Notes under the pieces: model-generated
What the model saw: the letters and a program-made list of their open reading frames with translations, nothing else
Database searches by the model: none
Told to the model about the DNA's origin: nothing
Shown here: piece after piece, positions 1 to 13,032 of the stretch
Layout: every line of letters begins with the position of its first letter
How positions within the stretch are numbered: the stretch's first letter is position 1
Assembly: GCA_009103225.1 (NCBI GenBank)
Contig: RHPI01002112.1
Span: 397,054-446,633, forward strand
DNA length: 49,580 nt
Direction of reading: 5' to 3'
Source of the DNA: Chlorokybus atmophyticus
Taxonomy: Eukaryota; Streptophyta; Chlorokybophyceae; Chlorokybales; Chlorokybaceae
Translations under genes and position numbers: made by a program

Positions 1-161
1 CTCCCCCCCGTGTGTATAGAAGCACACAGTATGCTTATGCGTAATGTTGATACTGTGTATAATTTGTCACAATGCGATTGCGAGTGTCTGTCTCACTCTC
101 TCGGCACCACGTGTAGGCGTGGCACGTGTGCTTCCATACGCAATGTGCAATCTCGTCCCCT

Positions 162-165
<4 letters not shown>

Positions 166-194
<29 letters not shown>
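166..194 (+). repeat. (AC)n microsatellite at an intron 3' end
   Basis: About 14 AC units run directly into the AG that precedes the exon at 196. It replaces an ordinary polypyrimidine tract. Similar CA/TG-rich tracts lie in introns of the cyclophilin and Myb-like genes. Confidence 0.8.
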
Positions 195-195
<1 letters not shown>

Positions 196-196
<1 letters not shown>

Positions 197-561
197 GTCA
201 AGTCATCCACTTCCTTGGCTCTCTCTCCCTCCCCTGGCGCACGGACGCCTTCTCCGGCTCCCTCACCAACGTTGTCGTAGCCGAAATCTCCCTCTGGTCC
301 GAGTCTGGTGCGTGGGTGTCGCATGGCAGTAGAGCCATCATGGCACGCCCCGCTGAGAGGCCTTGCTTGCGGTATGATGACTTTGATGGGGAGGTAAGGT
401 ACTCTGAGGCGAGAGTGGTGAGTGGGGAAGGAGGGGTGCGAGTAGAGTTTGGGTTTGTTGAGGGGAAGAGGAGAGGGGAAGCGGGCGTGATGGTGGAGAA
501 GATGGAAATGGTGCTGGAGAGAGAGTGGTTGAGAGAGCATTGTGGGTGCATCCGCTTTTAA
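196..561 (+). CDS. terminal exon of an unrecognised protein
   Basis: An open frame runs from the acceptor at 194-195 to a TAA stop at 559-561, giving about 121 residues. It starts GQVIHFLGSL, has an aromatic and acidic middle part (LRYDDFDGEV) and ends REHCGCIRF. The balanced composition and the clean AG boundary favour a real coding exon, and earlier exons would lie left of the window. I do not recognise the family and see no catalytic motif, signal peptide or membrane segment. The opposite strand is also open over part of this stretch, so the strand call is not certain. Confidence 0.4.
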
Positions 562-2770
562 GTAGGGTTGAGAAGTTGTTAATTTGCTTTTCAGCAATAG
601 TCACGCGCATGCTATCTGGGTTCAAAGTAGGCATGTAAACAGCCCTCCTTGCTTGTCATCCCGTAAGCAACGTCTTGTCAATCAATCTTCCAACCACAAG
701 TGTCACAAGTAGTGCATCTTAGCTTGTATGTTGCCTTCATTTGCAAGTTGATTGCACGCAATCTATTAAGACAAAAAGAAACCGGTGACTATTATTGCTA
801 TGCTATGAACCGCAAGCTTTTATAAAAGATAAAGTTATGGTCTTTCAGCAATACATTGGTCAAAATTAGATAAGACCCAAAGTTTTGAGGGATCTTAATT
901 GCTACACCACTTTGATATGGTTATGAATGCCATGTGCAGTTACTTTTTTGTTAAAGTGTAAAATCACTGCTTTGTGGACCAAAATGGATTATACCGTCAA
1001 AATGGTAAATACCACAATAAAAAAGAACGTGTCAACGCGATTGTGAGAGGCTCGTTCTATACATTTATGTGACTCATTCCGTTGCCATCACCACGATATC
1101 ATCAATCAAGTTCAATGTACATATATAAAATATAACAACAGGCTGATCAACAAGAAAGGGCCAACTGCGGGACACGGCAACCAACATAATAGGTACAAAA
1201 GGTACAGGATGCCTAACCGAATAGATGCAAGCACACTGACACAGTACCCTCAAACGTCACAATCACCAGACGCAGTCAGCAACGCAATAGCCTCGTATTG
1301 CTGTTACTTTAAGCAAAGATAGCTGTAGTTGCATAGGCTTCCCAATATTACCAATGCAAGGTGCAAATGCACATGCACACAGAGCGTGCAACGCAAGCCA
1401 GCAGCAGACATGTAAGGCTTCAACAACTACAACGGGGCAATACCACTAGCTAAGTGCTCAAGCTAAGTGCCAATGCAAGAGGGGTAGGATAGCAAGGAGG
1501 CAGGCGAGTTGAGGCAAGGAGGGGCAAGAACCTGTGCAACATGCGATGATGGTGAGGACGAGGGTTGAGTAGATCGAGGCCAAGGCAGTAGAGTAGAGCG
1601 CAGCAGCAGCAAGCATTAGCAGGTTAGTACAATGCATGTTTTGCCCATGATAGTACAGATGCAACTTACGGCTTGTAATCATCAGCTTCAAAGTGAACAT
1701 GTGCTTTCCTTGAAGTTGCCCTTCAAAGATAACATGTCATCCTTACAACTTACAAACTTGAAAATGCGCCACATACTGGTAACTTGCGTGACAGAAGGGG
1801 ACTTCATTGCTGTACCAAAGTCACTTCATGGTAACTGGTCAGTCTGTACGTTGCCAAGCGAGGTACCCCTGTTAACGTTTGAGTGCGTTCTTCTTGGCGC
1901 AGCTGCCCGCCCGCGACCAGATGCGGCGGATAGCCGAGCGCGACGCCAAAAGTCGCTTTGGCAAGCAAGTGACGAGCGACCCGCACAGCGAGCACAGTAC
2001 AGTGTCGCACGTTGCAAGAGGCGGTTTCAACCGCAGGCGGGCATCCCATTCGCAGAAAGTCAAGCAAGCAAGTTGCATGTTCAACCGCGACTCGCGCCGA
2101 GGCGTTACAACAGTTCAGCAGTTGATGCACTCCATAAGTTGACCGTGGGGTCAGGGCCGGCTGATGTCGGTCACATCTCCTTAAAAATCTCATCTCGACC
2201 GATAGATCTGAGTCGCCGATCCGCCGATAGCATCGTTCGCACCGGCCAGTGCTTTGCACCTCGGGCGTATCGACCGATACTTCTAGAGTGGTGCGAGCCA
2301 CAAACCATGTCATGTGATGTGCGAGATACGCGCGGCAGGGCTTAGCGAGAGATACGCCTCGACGAGCGTGACACGTGGCAGAGTTCATCTGCGGTCGTCA
2401 GACCGCAAAACGTAACGCAGTTACAGCGGTGTCAGGCGCAGCCGGCTGCGTGCACGGCGTAGCCCGGTTACGTTGGCGTTGTCTTTGGGGTCAAGCAGCT
2501 CCTCTCTCAAACGTGTTGTTGCTGACATTGGCAACGTCGTTGCACTGGTGGAGAGGGTCGGCGGCACCATCACCCTTCAGGAGTTCCCTGCTTCGTGTTG
2601 CTGTGTACAGGTTGTTGATTTAGTTTCAAGACGTTGTCGAGCGCCGGCGGGTTGATTACTAGTTGCGGAGTTGACTGGAAGCCGGGAGCTGTTTTGAATT
2701 AGGGTTTTGACGGTGTGCAAGCGGGAGGTTGCTTTGAGAGGAGGTATTGTTGCTGTGCGGAGGCCGTTTG
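562..2770. other. intergenic region, no supported gene
   Basis: The first kilobase is AT-rich with no coding signal. From about 1880 to 2660 it becomes GC-rich and several overlapping frames are open on both strands, but none has splice sites or recognisable protein sequence. The GC-rich part is probably the promoter and 5' untranslated region of the RING ligase that starts at 2771. Confidence 0.5.
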
Positions 2771-4751
2771 ATGGCAGATAGCTTTGTCATGGGGCAAGCA
2801 CAGTCCACTCGTGATGAAGGTCGGATGGAGGTGGAGGAGGCGCCTACTGCTTTTGGTGCTGTTGCTGCTTCGGCGACAGAGGGTTCACAGGAGAGGGGGC
2901 CTGCAACGGAGCCAGCTGGCCCGTCTAGATGGTACTGCCACACCTGTGCAGAGGAGGTGAGCAGTCGTGCTCTGTTCCGGTTTATGGTGCCACAGGTTTG
3001 GTCTTAAATCAAATCACGATTGTTATGATGTCCGGCAAAGTGGACGAAGCTGTGACGTGTATTTGTTGTGCTTTTCTGTTTGGCAGCCCAATCAACCATG
3101 CATAACTATCCGTCTGCAAGCAATCGGATGTGGTAGCTGTGAAGGGGTTTTTTTGATTAGTAACAGCCCAACAATTGTGTAATCGCTTGCTGATATCATG
3201 CAATGTAGCCAGTTTTTGTACAATACGTCATGAAGATGACGTATTGCATGCAAAGTGTGCCTCACACAAGTGGTCATAGAGGTGCTTGCGGTGTTACTCG
3301 TCACTTTTACTGGTCGGTCTGGGGGATGTCTTGTCTCTCTATTCCAATTGACCTCGGCTGAAGCAAGCTGTCGCCTTTCCGTGCTGGTTTCAAGTGCTTA
3401 TCAGTGTGCCACGTGCTTATATGTTGCGTTGTTGTTGGTTGAGAATGTGACCACTATCTCATCAGCAGCAAGGGTTGTGACTGGGCTGTAACTGATGAGG
3501 TATTTGCTGTTTTTATGCGGATGTACCTGCTGCACTGTCTTTGTGTTGTTCTTGCGCTGCACGTCACACAGTGTGCACTGTGCATGCTGCTTGACATTTG
3601 TGCGCAGTAAGTTAAAGAACGCTTTCAGGGTTGTCTGGCATGTGCCTCGTCTGTTGCAGTTTAGGTTGTTTATTAAACTGCATTTGTTGCGCTGTTTATC
3701 AGTCAGTATCTATTTTTATTTGCTGCACTGTGTTTGGCGGAGTCTGGTTGCAAGTGATCAGTACCCGCTGCACCAGAGCCTTGCTACTCTGGACGGTGCA
3801 AGTTCAGTTAATGACAAAGCTGTTTGCACTTGCAGATAGGAGACGCAAGGGCAGGGTTGCCGGATGGGCATGACCCGGCGTGCCCACAATGTCAAGGAGA
3901 GTTTGTGGAACAGTTAGAGGGAGACAATCAGTTGGAGGCGGCCCGCGCCTGGACAGCAGATGACCATGCTGAAGAAGATGAAGACATGGAGTTTGACCCT
4001 GGTAAGTCAAGGGAATAGTGCGTGCTATTATGTCTGTGTTTGCTGTCAACTATCATATTTCTTTGTTTCTCACTGAGCTGGTCATGCAGGTGCAGAGCAG
4101 CAGGGTCATACCCTTCGCAGTGAAACATGGCCAGGCGCCTCTGGAGGAGGAGTTTCGTTTCGCGGAGGCTCGGTTGGGGGTCCGTATTTTGAATTCCGCA
4201 TCTCAACTTCTGATGGCCTTGGCGGCATGAATGCACCGCAATCCTTCATGCAGCACATGGTGCATCTGTTGCATCACACAATGGGCGCTGGCCAAGGTGG
4301 TGGTGCGCAAATACAGTTCAGAACTGTCCCTGGTGGAGAGGGAGGTGCTGCTGCAGACCCTCGGTCACCGCGCAACACGGCACTGTCCATGCCAATTGAG
4401 GCCATCCTTAATCAGGCGCTCGGCCTGCATGGCAACCCCGGCGACTATGTCCTTGGCGACGCTGCTTTGCACAACATTATCTCCGAGCTAATGCAGAATG
4501 ACCCTAATCGCCATGGCAACCCACCAGCTGCACAGGAAGCAATTGATCGGCTGCCTGTCGTGCTGGTTCCCAAGGAGGACGTGGCTATCAGCACAGAGTG
4601 TGCTGTGTGTAGAGAAGTCTACAAGGAGGGCGACAAGGCCATGCAGATGCCATGTGGTCATATGTTCTGCTCCACATGCTTGGTGCCCTGGCTGCAGCAG
4701 CGGAACACTTGCCCAACCTGCCGCTTCGAGCTGCCCGCACAGCAGCAGTAG
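2771..4751 (+). CDS. RING-type E3 ubiquitin ligase with N-terminal zinc ribbon (RNF115/RNF126-like)
   Basis: Three exons join in phase: 2771-2956, 3836-4001 and 4090-4751, giving 337 residues. The predicted role is transfer of ubiquitin from an E2 to a substrate in the cytosol. Near residues 54-85, split by intron 1, a CxxC pair (WYCHTCAEE) and a second CxxC (ACPQCQGEF) form the zinc ribbon typical of RNF115/126, which in animals binds ubiquitin. The C-terminal RING runs CAVC, PCGHMFCSTC, then CPTC and ends a few residues before the TAG stop, as usual for the family. Metal ligand five is Cys, so this is C3HC4, where animal RNF126 has His. The middle is Gly/Gln-rich and low complexity. Intron 1 is long (879 bp) and intron 2 short (88 bp). 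A second ATG at 2789 begins MGQAQS. Confidence 0.9.
3221..3246. repeat. perfect 11-bp hairpin in RING gene intron 1
   Basis: CAATACGTCAT and its exact complement are separated by GAAG. The function is unknown. Confidence 0.7.
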
Positions 4752-5215
4752 TTGGTATCTGCAATCAGCAGCGTTGCAGTACTACAGTACGCTTTTTACA
4801 GGGTGCAGGGCAGTGCGGTGCTGAAAAAGTTGCCATTCGGTGAAGATTGTCTCAGCCCTTCACGTGAACTTCAGTTCATCTTCTCCGAGCAACCAAGTGG
4901 GATGCTGACTGCAGATTGCGCAGTCATGTTCCCTCTGCTGTGATAGCAGCCTATAGATGACGTCAGTGTGTTGCAACTGTATGCAGGGTTTCAGCTCTGC
5001 GGTACTAGCTGTTTTGCAGGACTGGTATTGGGTGTTCTGCACTGTTGGTGGCCTGGTGTGGTCCACCAGCTATGGCTCGTAATAAGGTGGGTTAATTAAG
5101 GTGTGCAGATGCAATAACTATTGTGGTTCTATCAATAAGGTCAGCGATTGTGACTCCGAAAGGTAGATTCTAAAAACATGGTGGTAGCCAGTTATGTTGC
5201 AGGAGTACGTCCAGT

Positions 5216-5398
5216 TACTGGGCGTGCAGTTATGCATGCTAGCATATCATTGCCTGCTCACTCTATGCCATCATGTGTGCGGCAATCTACTGAGCCGTTT
5301 TTGTACAACACAGCTATTGTATGCATGTTCATTTGCATTAACTTGACGTAGAGTGAGCATGCAATGATATGCTAGCATGCACAACTGCACGCCCAGTA
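5216..5398. repeat. fold-back element: 50-bp inverted repeat, 83-bp spacer
   Basis: The arms 5216-5265 and 5349-5398 are complementary at 48 of 50 positions, beginning TACTGGGCGTGCAG and ending CTGCACGCCCAGTA. The spacer is not repetitive. It resembles a small non-autonomous fold-back element (MITE), but I see no clear target-site duplication next to the ends. Confidence 0.6.
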
Positions 5399-5560
5399 CA
5401 CATACCTGCAGTTTATAAGCTGTGCCACACATTCTTACCATATGTAATACCTTGCAACAACTTTGAAACAATTCCACTAAATTGATGTATGCGAAGGCGT
5501 GTGCAGTGTAGTGTATTTCCAAGTTCAACGAAATGTGCATGAAGCACCGTTTCTATAGAA

Positions 5561-5605
5561 GGCCTTTTCCCCGCCTGTCACAATGTGATAGGCGGGGAAA
5601 AGGCC
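5561..5605. repeat. strong GC-rich hairpin
   Basis: Sixteen perfectly paired bases (GGCCTTTTCCCCGCCT and its complement) continue into a further five pairs with one mismatch, leaving a three-base loop. It is isolated in AT-rich sequence. It could be a small RNA precursor, a short MITE or a cruciform; the sequence alone does not decide. Confidence 0.65.
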
Positions 5606-7584
5606 GACGTCTGCAGAAACTGCAATGCACCAATTAGTTGAAATTGTTAATACTTTGATTCCGCGAAATCTTCGGATAAAATAGTGGTCATAAAGTTGTT
5701 TTTCATTTGCTTAGAACCGCCAGCCTATGCATTCTTGTCTACAATTGTACACTTTATAATATCGCCAACAAATAGCTTTGCCAAACAACCAACCAGAGTT
5801 ATTTTTTCACAAAGATTATGCGGCACTATGGCAATGTAAAAGTGGACACATGTGCAATCCATTGCAGGACGTATATAGCCAGCTCATGACCTTGCCTCTC
5901 CTCTGTTTTAGAGAATCGTTGGCAATCAAGCCTAACAATGCATTTCCCCTTATTGTCACAAGTTGTTGCTCATTGCTTCGCCCATGTCATTATTGCATAA
6001 ATCAGCAGGATGTACAGTTAAATACAATGCATTGACAATTGGCCCAAGTGTTTATTGGCATGCATGGCAATAATGGCTATGTTAAACGGTTTGATATGCC
6101 ATGCTGATCGACATGGTCTATTGCAACAATTTAACGATGATATGATTTCATTGTTGTGCATGATGCGAATAAACTTTGTAACGAATTAAAGTGACAAACT
6201 TAAACTAGTTAGGTTATACTGCACAATGTGTCATAAACAATACACTAGTCTGCTGCAAAACAACAACCTCAATACTACTCCATCCCTTGCTACTCCTAAC
6301 TACTCCCGAGGTCATAACATGCAGTATTTAACGCCCCAACCCACGGCATCGATGTTTGCATGGATACCGCATGTAGTTAATGGCTCATGAAGACAAAAAG
6401 CTAATAAATGCAACATGAATTACGATTCACATTTTTAATAATATAACTACCTTGCTTATTTGGCCGCCGTGTTTTCCCTCATTTCGCCATCAAAGACAAA
6501 CCCAAAACATGCACGCTGCCGGGAAAGTTATCCGTCCACTATCTGTCAGGTTGGTCTTCATGCGGCGTTGTACAATTGTACAATGGTGTGTGATAGCAAT
6601 ACCATATAGGTAGCACGACTTGGGCCAATTGTGTAACCACAAGAAATGACGTTCTAATCCATTCACGTGGCCTACATAACCGCAGACAGCAATTATAGTA
6701 TGTATAATGTCACTTGCGACGGCATTTTCGTGTCGTGTTTTTGCTTACACGCTGTGGTTGGATGTAACCGCTAACGTGACTTACTTGAACACCATGCATG
6801 CACACCCATCATACTGCAAGCTAATAACAACCACTTGATGCCACACCCTTACCATCACTCCACCTTCGCTGATCAATATAAAGTGTAGCAGTGGTGGGGG
6901 TGCGTATCGGCGAACTTGCCGGCCAGTTTGCCAATACGCACTCCACCTCCTTCCCTGACCCAATCATTAGCGCAGTGTCCGCATCATGATCAACGGCCCA
7001 TTTGGCTCAAATGCTCAACCCAGCATTCCTGCCACATGTTTCTTTACCATACATACCGTTAAACATGCATTCACAGTGCTATCGCTGTTCACGCATTACT
7101 GCGTACACACATAACTCATAATACACATCATGCTTATACGTAATCTGCTGGCCCAGCATATTACATTGCTATTAACTTACGCTAAGGCAACATCCAGATA
7201 CACGAGTGCTGCGTTCGTGATGGGGGGTCATTAGCTATCGGTGCCTTGACATTGCTACCATCGCCGTTGCTCAACACTTCATAATCGCAATGGCTTACAT
7301 GCACAGCAAAGCGCATGCCACACGCTCACGGCATAGATACACACTTCTCAAGCGTCGCTGCTCGCGCCATGCACCGTCATGATGTGGCGCGGGCACAAGC
7401 GTAGGACATACCGAAAGTCCTCCCCCGTTATGGCATGCGTCTTTATCGCCAGCGAGCAGAACATGTCCCACGGCGGATAATAGCTATACTTTTGCTGCCG
7501 CAATTGATCTCGCCCAAAGAGCGCCTACAGAGCGCAGACCACAACCGGCTAAGCTACTCCACTCCCTTCTCCGTCCGAGTGTGC

Positions 7585-7608
7585 GAGGCACATTCCAGAA
7601 TGTGCCTC
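7585..7608. repeat. perfect 11-bp palindrome, 2-bp spacer
   Basis: GAGGCACATTC is followed two bases later by its exact complement. It lies in intergenic DNA downstream of the TBC gene. Confidence 0.6.
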
Positions 7609-8222
7609 ACAGCCCTTTCAGCGCCTGCTGCGGCTGAGTGCAGGACGCATTCCAATGGCTGGGAGCTGAAGAGCCTCGCCGAAACGGCCGTGGTTGTCCA
7701 TTGCAAGCTGGTACAACACATCGCCCACACGTGAGCAATGTATCACTACGCCGCCACACCAGTCCACTGCGCAGCGTTGTGGTTACAGCGCTTCTCAGCA
7801 ATGGCTTTGCATTGGCATGCAGTGTAGACATTACACCTATTCATAAAGCACTCATTTGCTGAGCGTGTCTACTCCTGCAATTTATGTATCTGCAAAGACA
7901 CCCACGCCTGCAATGACATCCTCAAACCGAACTGCATGCATTTGCATGACTTGCAACTAAAGAGCAAAGGTTTGGCACAGGCAGGCAGCCTGGCAGAGGC
8001 ACTGGCTGACATGGGCCTACATCACTCAACTGATGGCACGTACTTAATAATGTATGTACATGTCGAAGCTTTTTGAGTGCAAGCGACAGCAAGGAGCTGT
8101 CCAATGTGCAAGAATAAACGACCAGTGTGCCAACTTGGTATCTTTCCTACATTTGCGTCCTATGTATTTCTGGTGCAAGGCCTGTCATGCTGTGCATCAG
8201 GACCATGCGCAAGTCGGGCTGA

Positions 8223-10753
8223 TCATGACGTCTGTGGAGCAGAGTTCAACGCAGCATACTCTTCACGTAACTCCTGCAACCGCACGGACACCTGCAGACA
8301 AGTTGTGAGTGCTACCGGCATAGACGACCACCCAAATGCAATCACAATTTAGGTTCCCAGTTGCATACAAACCTTGAACTCCAAAGCCAAGGGGATCAAC
8401 GAGTCTGCCTCGAGGAGATCTTTGGGGAAGTTTCGCAGTGCTTGTATCAGCTTTTCAAAGGGCATAGTGATCTGCCAGCCAGCCAGTTGTAAGACAATCT
8501 GCAAACCATAGCAACCTCCAAGACAATGGCAACTACAACACGGCTCCTAGGGGAACAAACCCACTGCACACGCCACATGCAATGTACGAACGACCTTTGG
8601 TGTTTTGCTTCTTCTCACATCTTACCAGTTGGTCGTGCATTCTCTTGAGTAGTGCAAGGCCAACTCGAAACACTATCTTCATCCCCTGCATGAAGATTAC
8701 ATATCAACATGGCTGGACACAGCTGGTACACACGCTGATTGCAACAGCTGTGTGCTGCAATAAGATGGCAAACCAAGTACCTCAAGCAGAAAGATGTCCC
8801 AAATTCGCAGTGCCAACGGGAATGGCAGGGAATATGAGAAAACGCAAATGAACCACTGGCTAGCGTACATGGATGGATTGACGTGTTCATCTCTGCACCG
8901 GAGTTGTAGTATCAGAAGCGAGGGATACTGGCCAAGCTGTGCCAGTGCTAGGCAGCAACACAATGCGGCGCGTGGAGGCTTACCTGAAATGCTGGCTTAG
9001 GCGCGGCATGTGCTCGTCCACCAACTTCTCAAACTGGAAGAGATACTGCTGGACAAGCGGGAGACCAGGGTGGTACATGCCTTCCATGGGGGAGTGCACT
9101 GCACCTTTAAGGAGAGCGACCAACACCCAGAATGCATCCTGCAGACCAGAATTGCAAATGCTGTTCAGGTCTTCACCAGCACACACACACAAGCAAATGC
9201 AAGGCTGTGAGGATGTAGCAGATGTTCTGCCAACAAGGAAGATAAGCTACCTCTTCACCCATGTACAGAAGCAGAAGCCCTGCAAGATAGCCCATGCCTT
9301 GAACATATCCAACCTGCTTGTCATACACGCTGTAGGCCTGCACGATAGGGAGTCAACCAGCATTTTTGCGTGTACCTTACCATGCCATCATGACATGCCA
9401 CCATACGAACCCACTGGAAGACTTACCTTGAGGACATTGTACAAAGCGCGCTGTCCAGGGCCATGTCGCTGCTGGAAAAATATGTGGCTGGGAAATGTGC
9501 GGCTGATGTCTCTAATAATCTCCAGCTCCGAGGGTGAGGACCCGTAGAAGACAATTTGCTGCAAAATGTCCATACAAATCAATGCATTGCCCTGCGACGT
9601 TGTAAACACAAAACAGGAGTGGATGCATACCCCGTACACGCCAGGGTTTTTCATGCGCAGCTCCCTGGATCCAGACATCAACTGCCAAACTAGGCCTCTC
9701 AACTGGTCTGGAATGCCCTTGCGCACCCTTCTCTTCACCACATTGGGCTTACTCCGATAGTACCGCTGTCCATGGCCACAACCACGTCACACATACATAC
9801 AGGAGATTTGCTCAAACTTGACAGAACCAGCAGTTTTTGAAACGCGATAACCTTCCGGCATTGTGCATCACGCATCAGGGCGCATTGCGAAACAAGCCAG
9901 CACTGACCTTCCAATCAGCGCCATCCACACCAATCATCTTGCGCCACTTTGCCAACCGCCTTTGCTCCGCAGTTTGTCCCGAGCTTTTGCGTGCAGCGCT
10001 GCAGTACAGGGCATCGGAAGGTGAAGATATCAGTGTGGTCAGCCTCAAACTGACGTAGTGTAGTAGCAAAACAGGATTACGGAAATTTGCTGTAGAAGCA
10101 AAGCTGCTATTGCGAGCTCTGCTGTCATGAACCATCTGGCCTATTGGCCCTAGTAGAGCCTTCATGCACAACTACGACGTGAACAGCAAGGCACATGCCA
10201 GAGTCAGCATGCCCCAACAAGCAGCACTGCCATGCGGTGTACATCCTGCTTGCGGCGATGACGTGGACAAAGATGTAGATCTCTTCGTTGTGTCGTTACA
10301 TGTATATACTGAGCAGGAGGCCTGTCTTGTCATCGAACCGAGCGTTGCTTGAATTCCATTTTCTAGCTTAGAGACTCGGCTAATCCGCCGCATGCACAGA
10401 CCAGACTGCCCAAAACCTATAAAAGCCTAGCGAAAGCAACTGGACGAAGGTAGAATAAGCATTGCGGCGTAGGCCACAGCTTGACCGAGAGCTCAACTAT
10501 GGTTTGGTAGTAGCACACGAGCAAGCACTGATTATGGTTGATGTGCTGTGCGCGCCATGCAAACGCCAGGGTAGGCAGCTTCCACCCACCTGCTAGCATC
10601 CTCATTGCTTGGTGCGGAGACAGTGTTGAAGCGAGCGGAGTTATACTGGCTACTATCTGCTGATCTGCGGTTGCTTGCACCAACTGCGCCGGCGACAGGG
10701 GCAGGCAGCGGCCCGGCGCGAAACACGTCCACGCCTCCATTGCCACTGCCCAT
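8223..10753 (-). CDS. TBC-domain Rab GTPase-activating protein
   Basis: Ten exons join in phase on the minus strand: 10753-10590, 10049-9908, 9765-9631, 9558-9427, 9337-9251, 9138-8984, 8892-8781, 8685-8626, 8471-8373 and 8291-8223, giving 384 residues ending in TGA. TBC proteins speed GTP hydrolysis by Rab GTPases and so switch off membrane-traffic steps. Both catalytic fingers are present: the arginine in IIRDISR (about residue 167) and the glutamine in GYVQGM (about 204). Other hallmarks are RKGIPDQLRGLVWQ, SMYASQWF and RIWDIFLLE. The first 54 residues are Gly/Ala/Ser-rich with no motif. The start at 10753 (MGSGNGG) is the weakest point. All introns are short (72-153 bp) except intron 1 (540 bp). 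The target Rab cannot be read from the sequence. Confidence 0.9.
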
Positions 10754-12892
10754 GCCGTTGCTCGTTCCAAATCACGCACCAAGAACGCCCCGACGCCCCA
10801 AGCAGCAACAACAACAAGCTGCTCAGTCACAGCTGGTCACAACTAAGAACAACTAGCAACACCGACCACAACACAGCAGCCTAGCATTCGTCGCCCACAA
10901 CCCAACCACGCGACCATCCTGTCGGTCATAGACAACATCGAGATAGGTCCAGTCCACCATGACGACAACCACGCCACCCCGGCTCCCGCCGCCGCCACCG
11001 CCGCCGGACTGTGGGCCTATGCTTCAACGTTGCCGCCATTCTCTCCGTTTGACCGAGTGATCACTGATATCGACGCTACCCCAAGCCTATCAAAAGACAT
11101 CAGCTGTGCCAGTTGATATCAGCTCGGCCGTATGTTTGCATTCGCGCAGAGTGGCGCGTAGCGCAGTGATGGATCTGGGCAGTCGGATTGACCCGCACTG
11201 CGGAAGAAGGACACTGCGGATCAACGTTCTGCTGCTTTGTTCATGTTGTGTTAGTCGACCGGCAGGTACAAGTGTGGGCGAAGGTGGTTTCGTCACGTTA
11301 TCTTCGCGTGGGATCTGTGCACGTCAGCCACGGTGGACGCTCCGGAGGTATAGCACGGTTTGGCGCCTCTACCTGTCTGCCGTTTCGGTGCTATGCGGCA
11401 TACGAGGACAAATTCCGTGCTTTCTGACAATGCGCAGTCTGTAGCCTTGAGAGAACTTGTGCAGTCTACCCTCGATATAGTGACCATGGATGTGGAGGCA
11501 TTGAGTCACTATACGTGTCGTTCCTTCAATTGTAGTGACGGACAGTTACTACAATACATTTATGCTATATAGCGACCATTTGTCATTGCAACGAGGGAGT
11601 TTTTAGCAACATGTAAACATTTTGTATATAAAACATAGTATGCATTGGCAAAGAGCTGAACATCTCGATACGATGACAGTTAAAACAATACATCATTGCA
11701 ATGTTCATGCCATTGCATGTGACAATTGATCACTATAGCGAGGTATGCAAACTTTAATCAATGCAATCTATATGATGGTATACGATTTATTAAAAAGCCT
11801 CTGTCTTGCACCGATTGTCATAACAAAGAGTGTGATGATTGGTAGGAAGGTGGAGATTGGCCTCGTACAATATGAACAATCAATAATCTGTCATCAATGG
11901 GACGGTGTTGTAAGAACGAGTGTAAATATATAGAGGGTAGACTATACTGTATTTGTCTCATGAGCACAGCGGAGCCCTTTGTCGGAGGAAGCCTTCATCT
12001 TGCTTGCAGCAGCAAATCAGCATGGTGAAGTCCTGACAGATTGGCTATTATATTGGTCAAACATTACCATCGTAATACACATAATTTGATATGTGATGTA
12101 AACATCACACCACCACACAAAATTTATTATAATGATCATTGACATTGGTAAATAGTGCAGGTATGAAAATGAAAGTTGTGCAAATACTTATGCCAATTTG
12201 TTAGCGTATATTATGACTTTCACATTCTTTATCCTCTAAAATTATGATGTGAATTGCATGGCATAAAACCCATTTCTCCTTGATACGTCATTTGCGTATC
12301 GCTGTATGTTATATGATACCCTTGCTTATTATGTATGGTTTTCAATAGGAGTTAAACATTTGTAAGTCATACATGTCACATATGTTACACATGTCATGAG
12401 GTGTGCAAGTAATGCAGATTCGTGACTTATGCATTCACGCACAAGTTTAAACTCAGCTCAAACATTGCATATTTGCACAGTGTGCAAGTATGCGTATGCA
12501 TTTACGCTTGCAAGCAATTACATGTAAGCTTATTCATCATGACTACACATATGTATATGCTTTTGTATATACTTAAACTTATTATACATGTATATACGCA
12601 TATGTGTATGTTTGTAATTACACATACTCTTTCGATATGATTACGGACGCAGTATGGCAATATGTGCGTGTATGTTGATGAAAAGTTCAATGTACACTTA
12701 CCGGTACATATAAGATGATAAAGCGTATCCAAAGGTGGTCAATGCTTAGAAATGCATAAAGCACGGTTGACATTTAATGTTTACATCTACATTAAACTGT
12801 ATAAGCTACCTTATGATTTGTATGATACATATGCCATTCCCTGGCGCAGGGGATGTATAGCTGTAGCATTAACGTAAAGATTAAGCATTTCC

Positions 12893-12923
12893 CCATCCAT
12901 ATATAATAATTATATATGGATGG
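12893..12923. repeat. AT-rich 13-bp inverted repeat
   Basis: CCATCCATATATA and its exact complement TATATATGGATGG are separated by five bases. It is one of two perfect inverted repeats within 140 bp in an AT-rich intergenic tract. Confidence 0.65.
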
Positions 12924-13001
12924 AGAAATTGTATACAAGAATCGATTACACAATTGGTGGAACAACGCTGCCAACACAATTGGAACGACTCTAGTTGTGA
13001 C

Positions 13002-13032
13002 AATGATGATGTTATTAAATAACATCATCATT
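13002..13032. repeat. perfect 15-bp palindrome
   Basis: AATGATGATGTTATT is followed after one base by its exact complement. Part of it (GATGTTATT) recurs just downstream near 13033. Confidence 0.65.

Larger units (their letters stand above)
4752..8222. other. intergenic region between convergent genes
   Basis: About 3.4 kb lies between the 3' ends of the RING ligase (+) and the TBC gene (-). It is AT-rich, with frequent GCATGC-type words, and holds three conspicuous inverted repeats listed separately. I found no open frame with plausible splice sites or protein sequence. The opposite frame after the RING stop stays open for 63 codons but does not look like protein. Confidence 0.55.

Noticed and set aside
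1804-2388. 194-codon minus-strand and 237-codon plus-strand frames upstream of the RING gene
   Set aside because: Both strands are open because the DNA is GC-rich; neither has recognisable sequence or splice signals.
4752-4943. Continuation of the RING ligase after its TAG
   Set aside because: The family normally ends just after the RING, and the 63 following codons do not look like protein.
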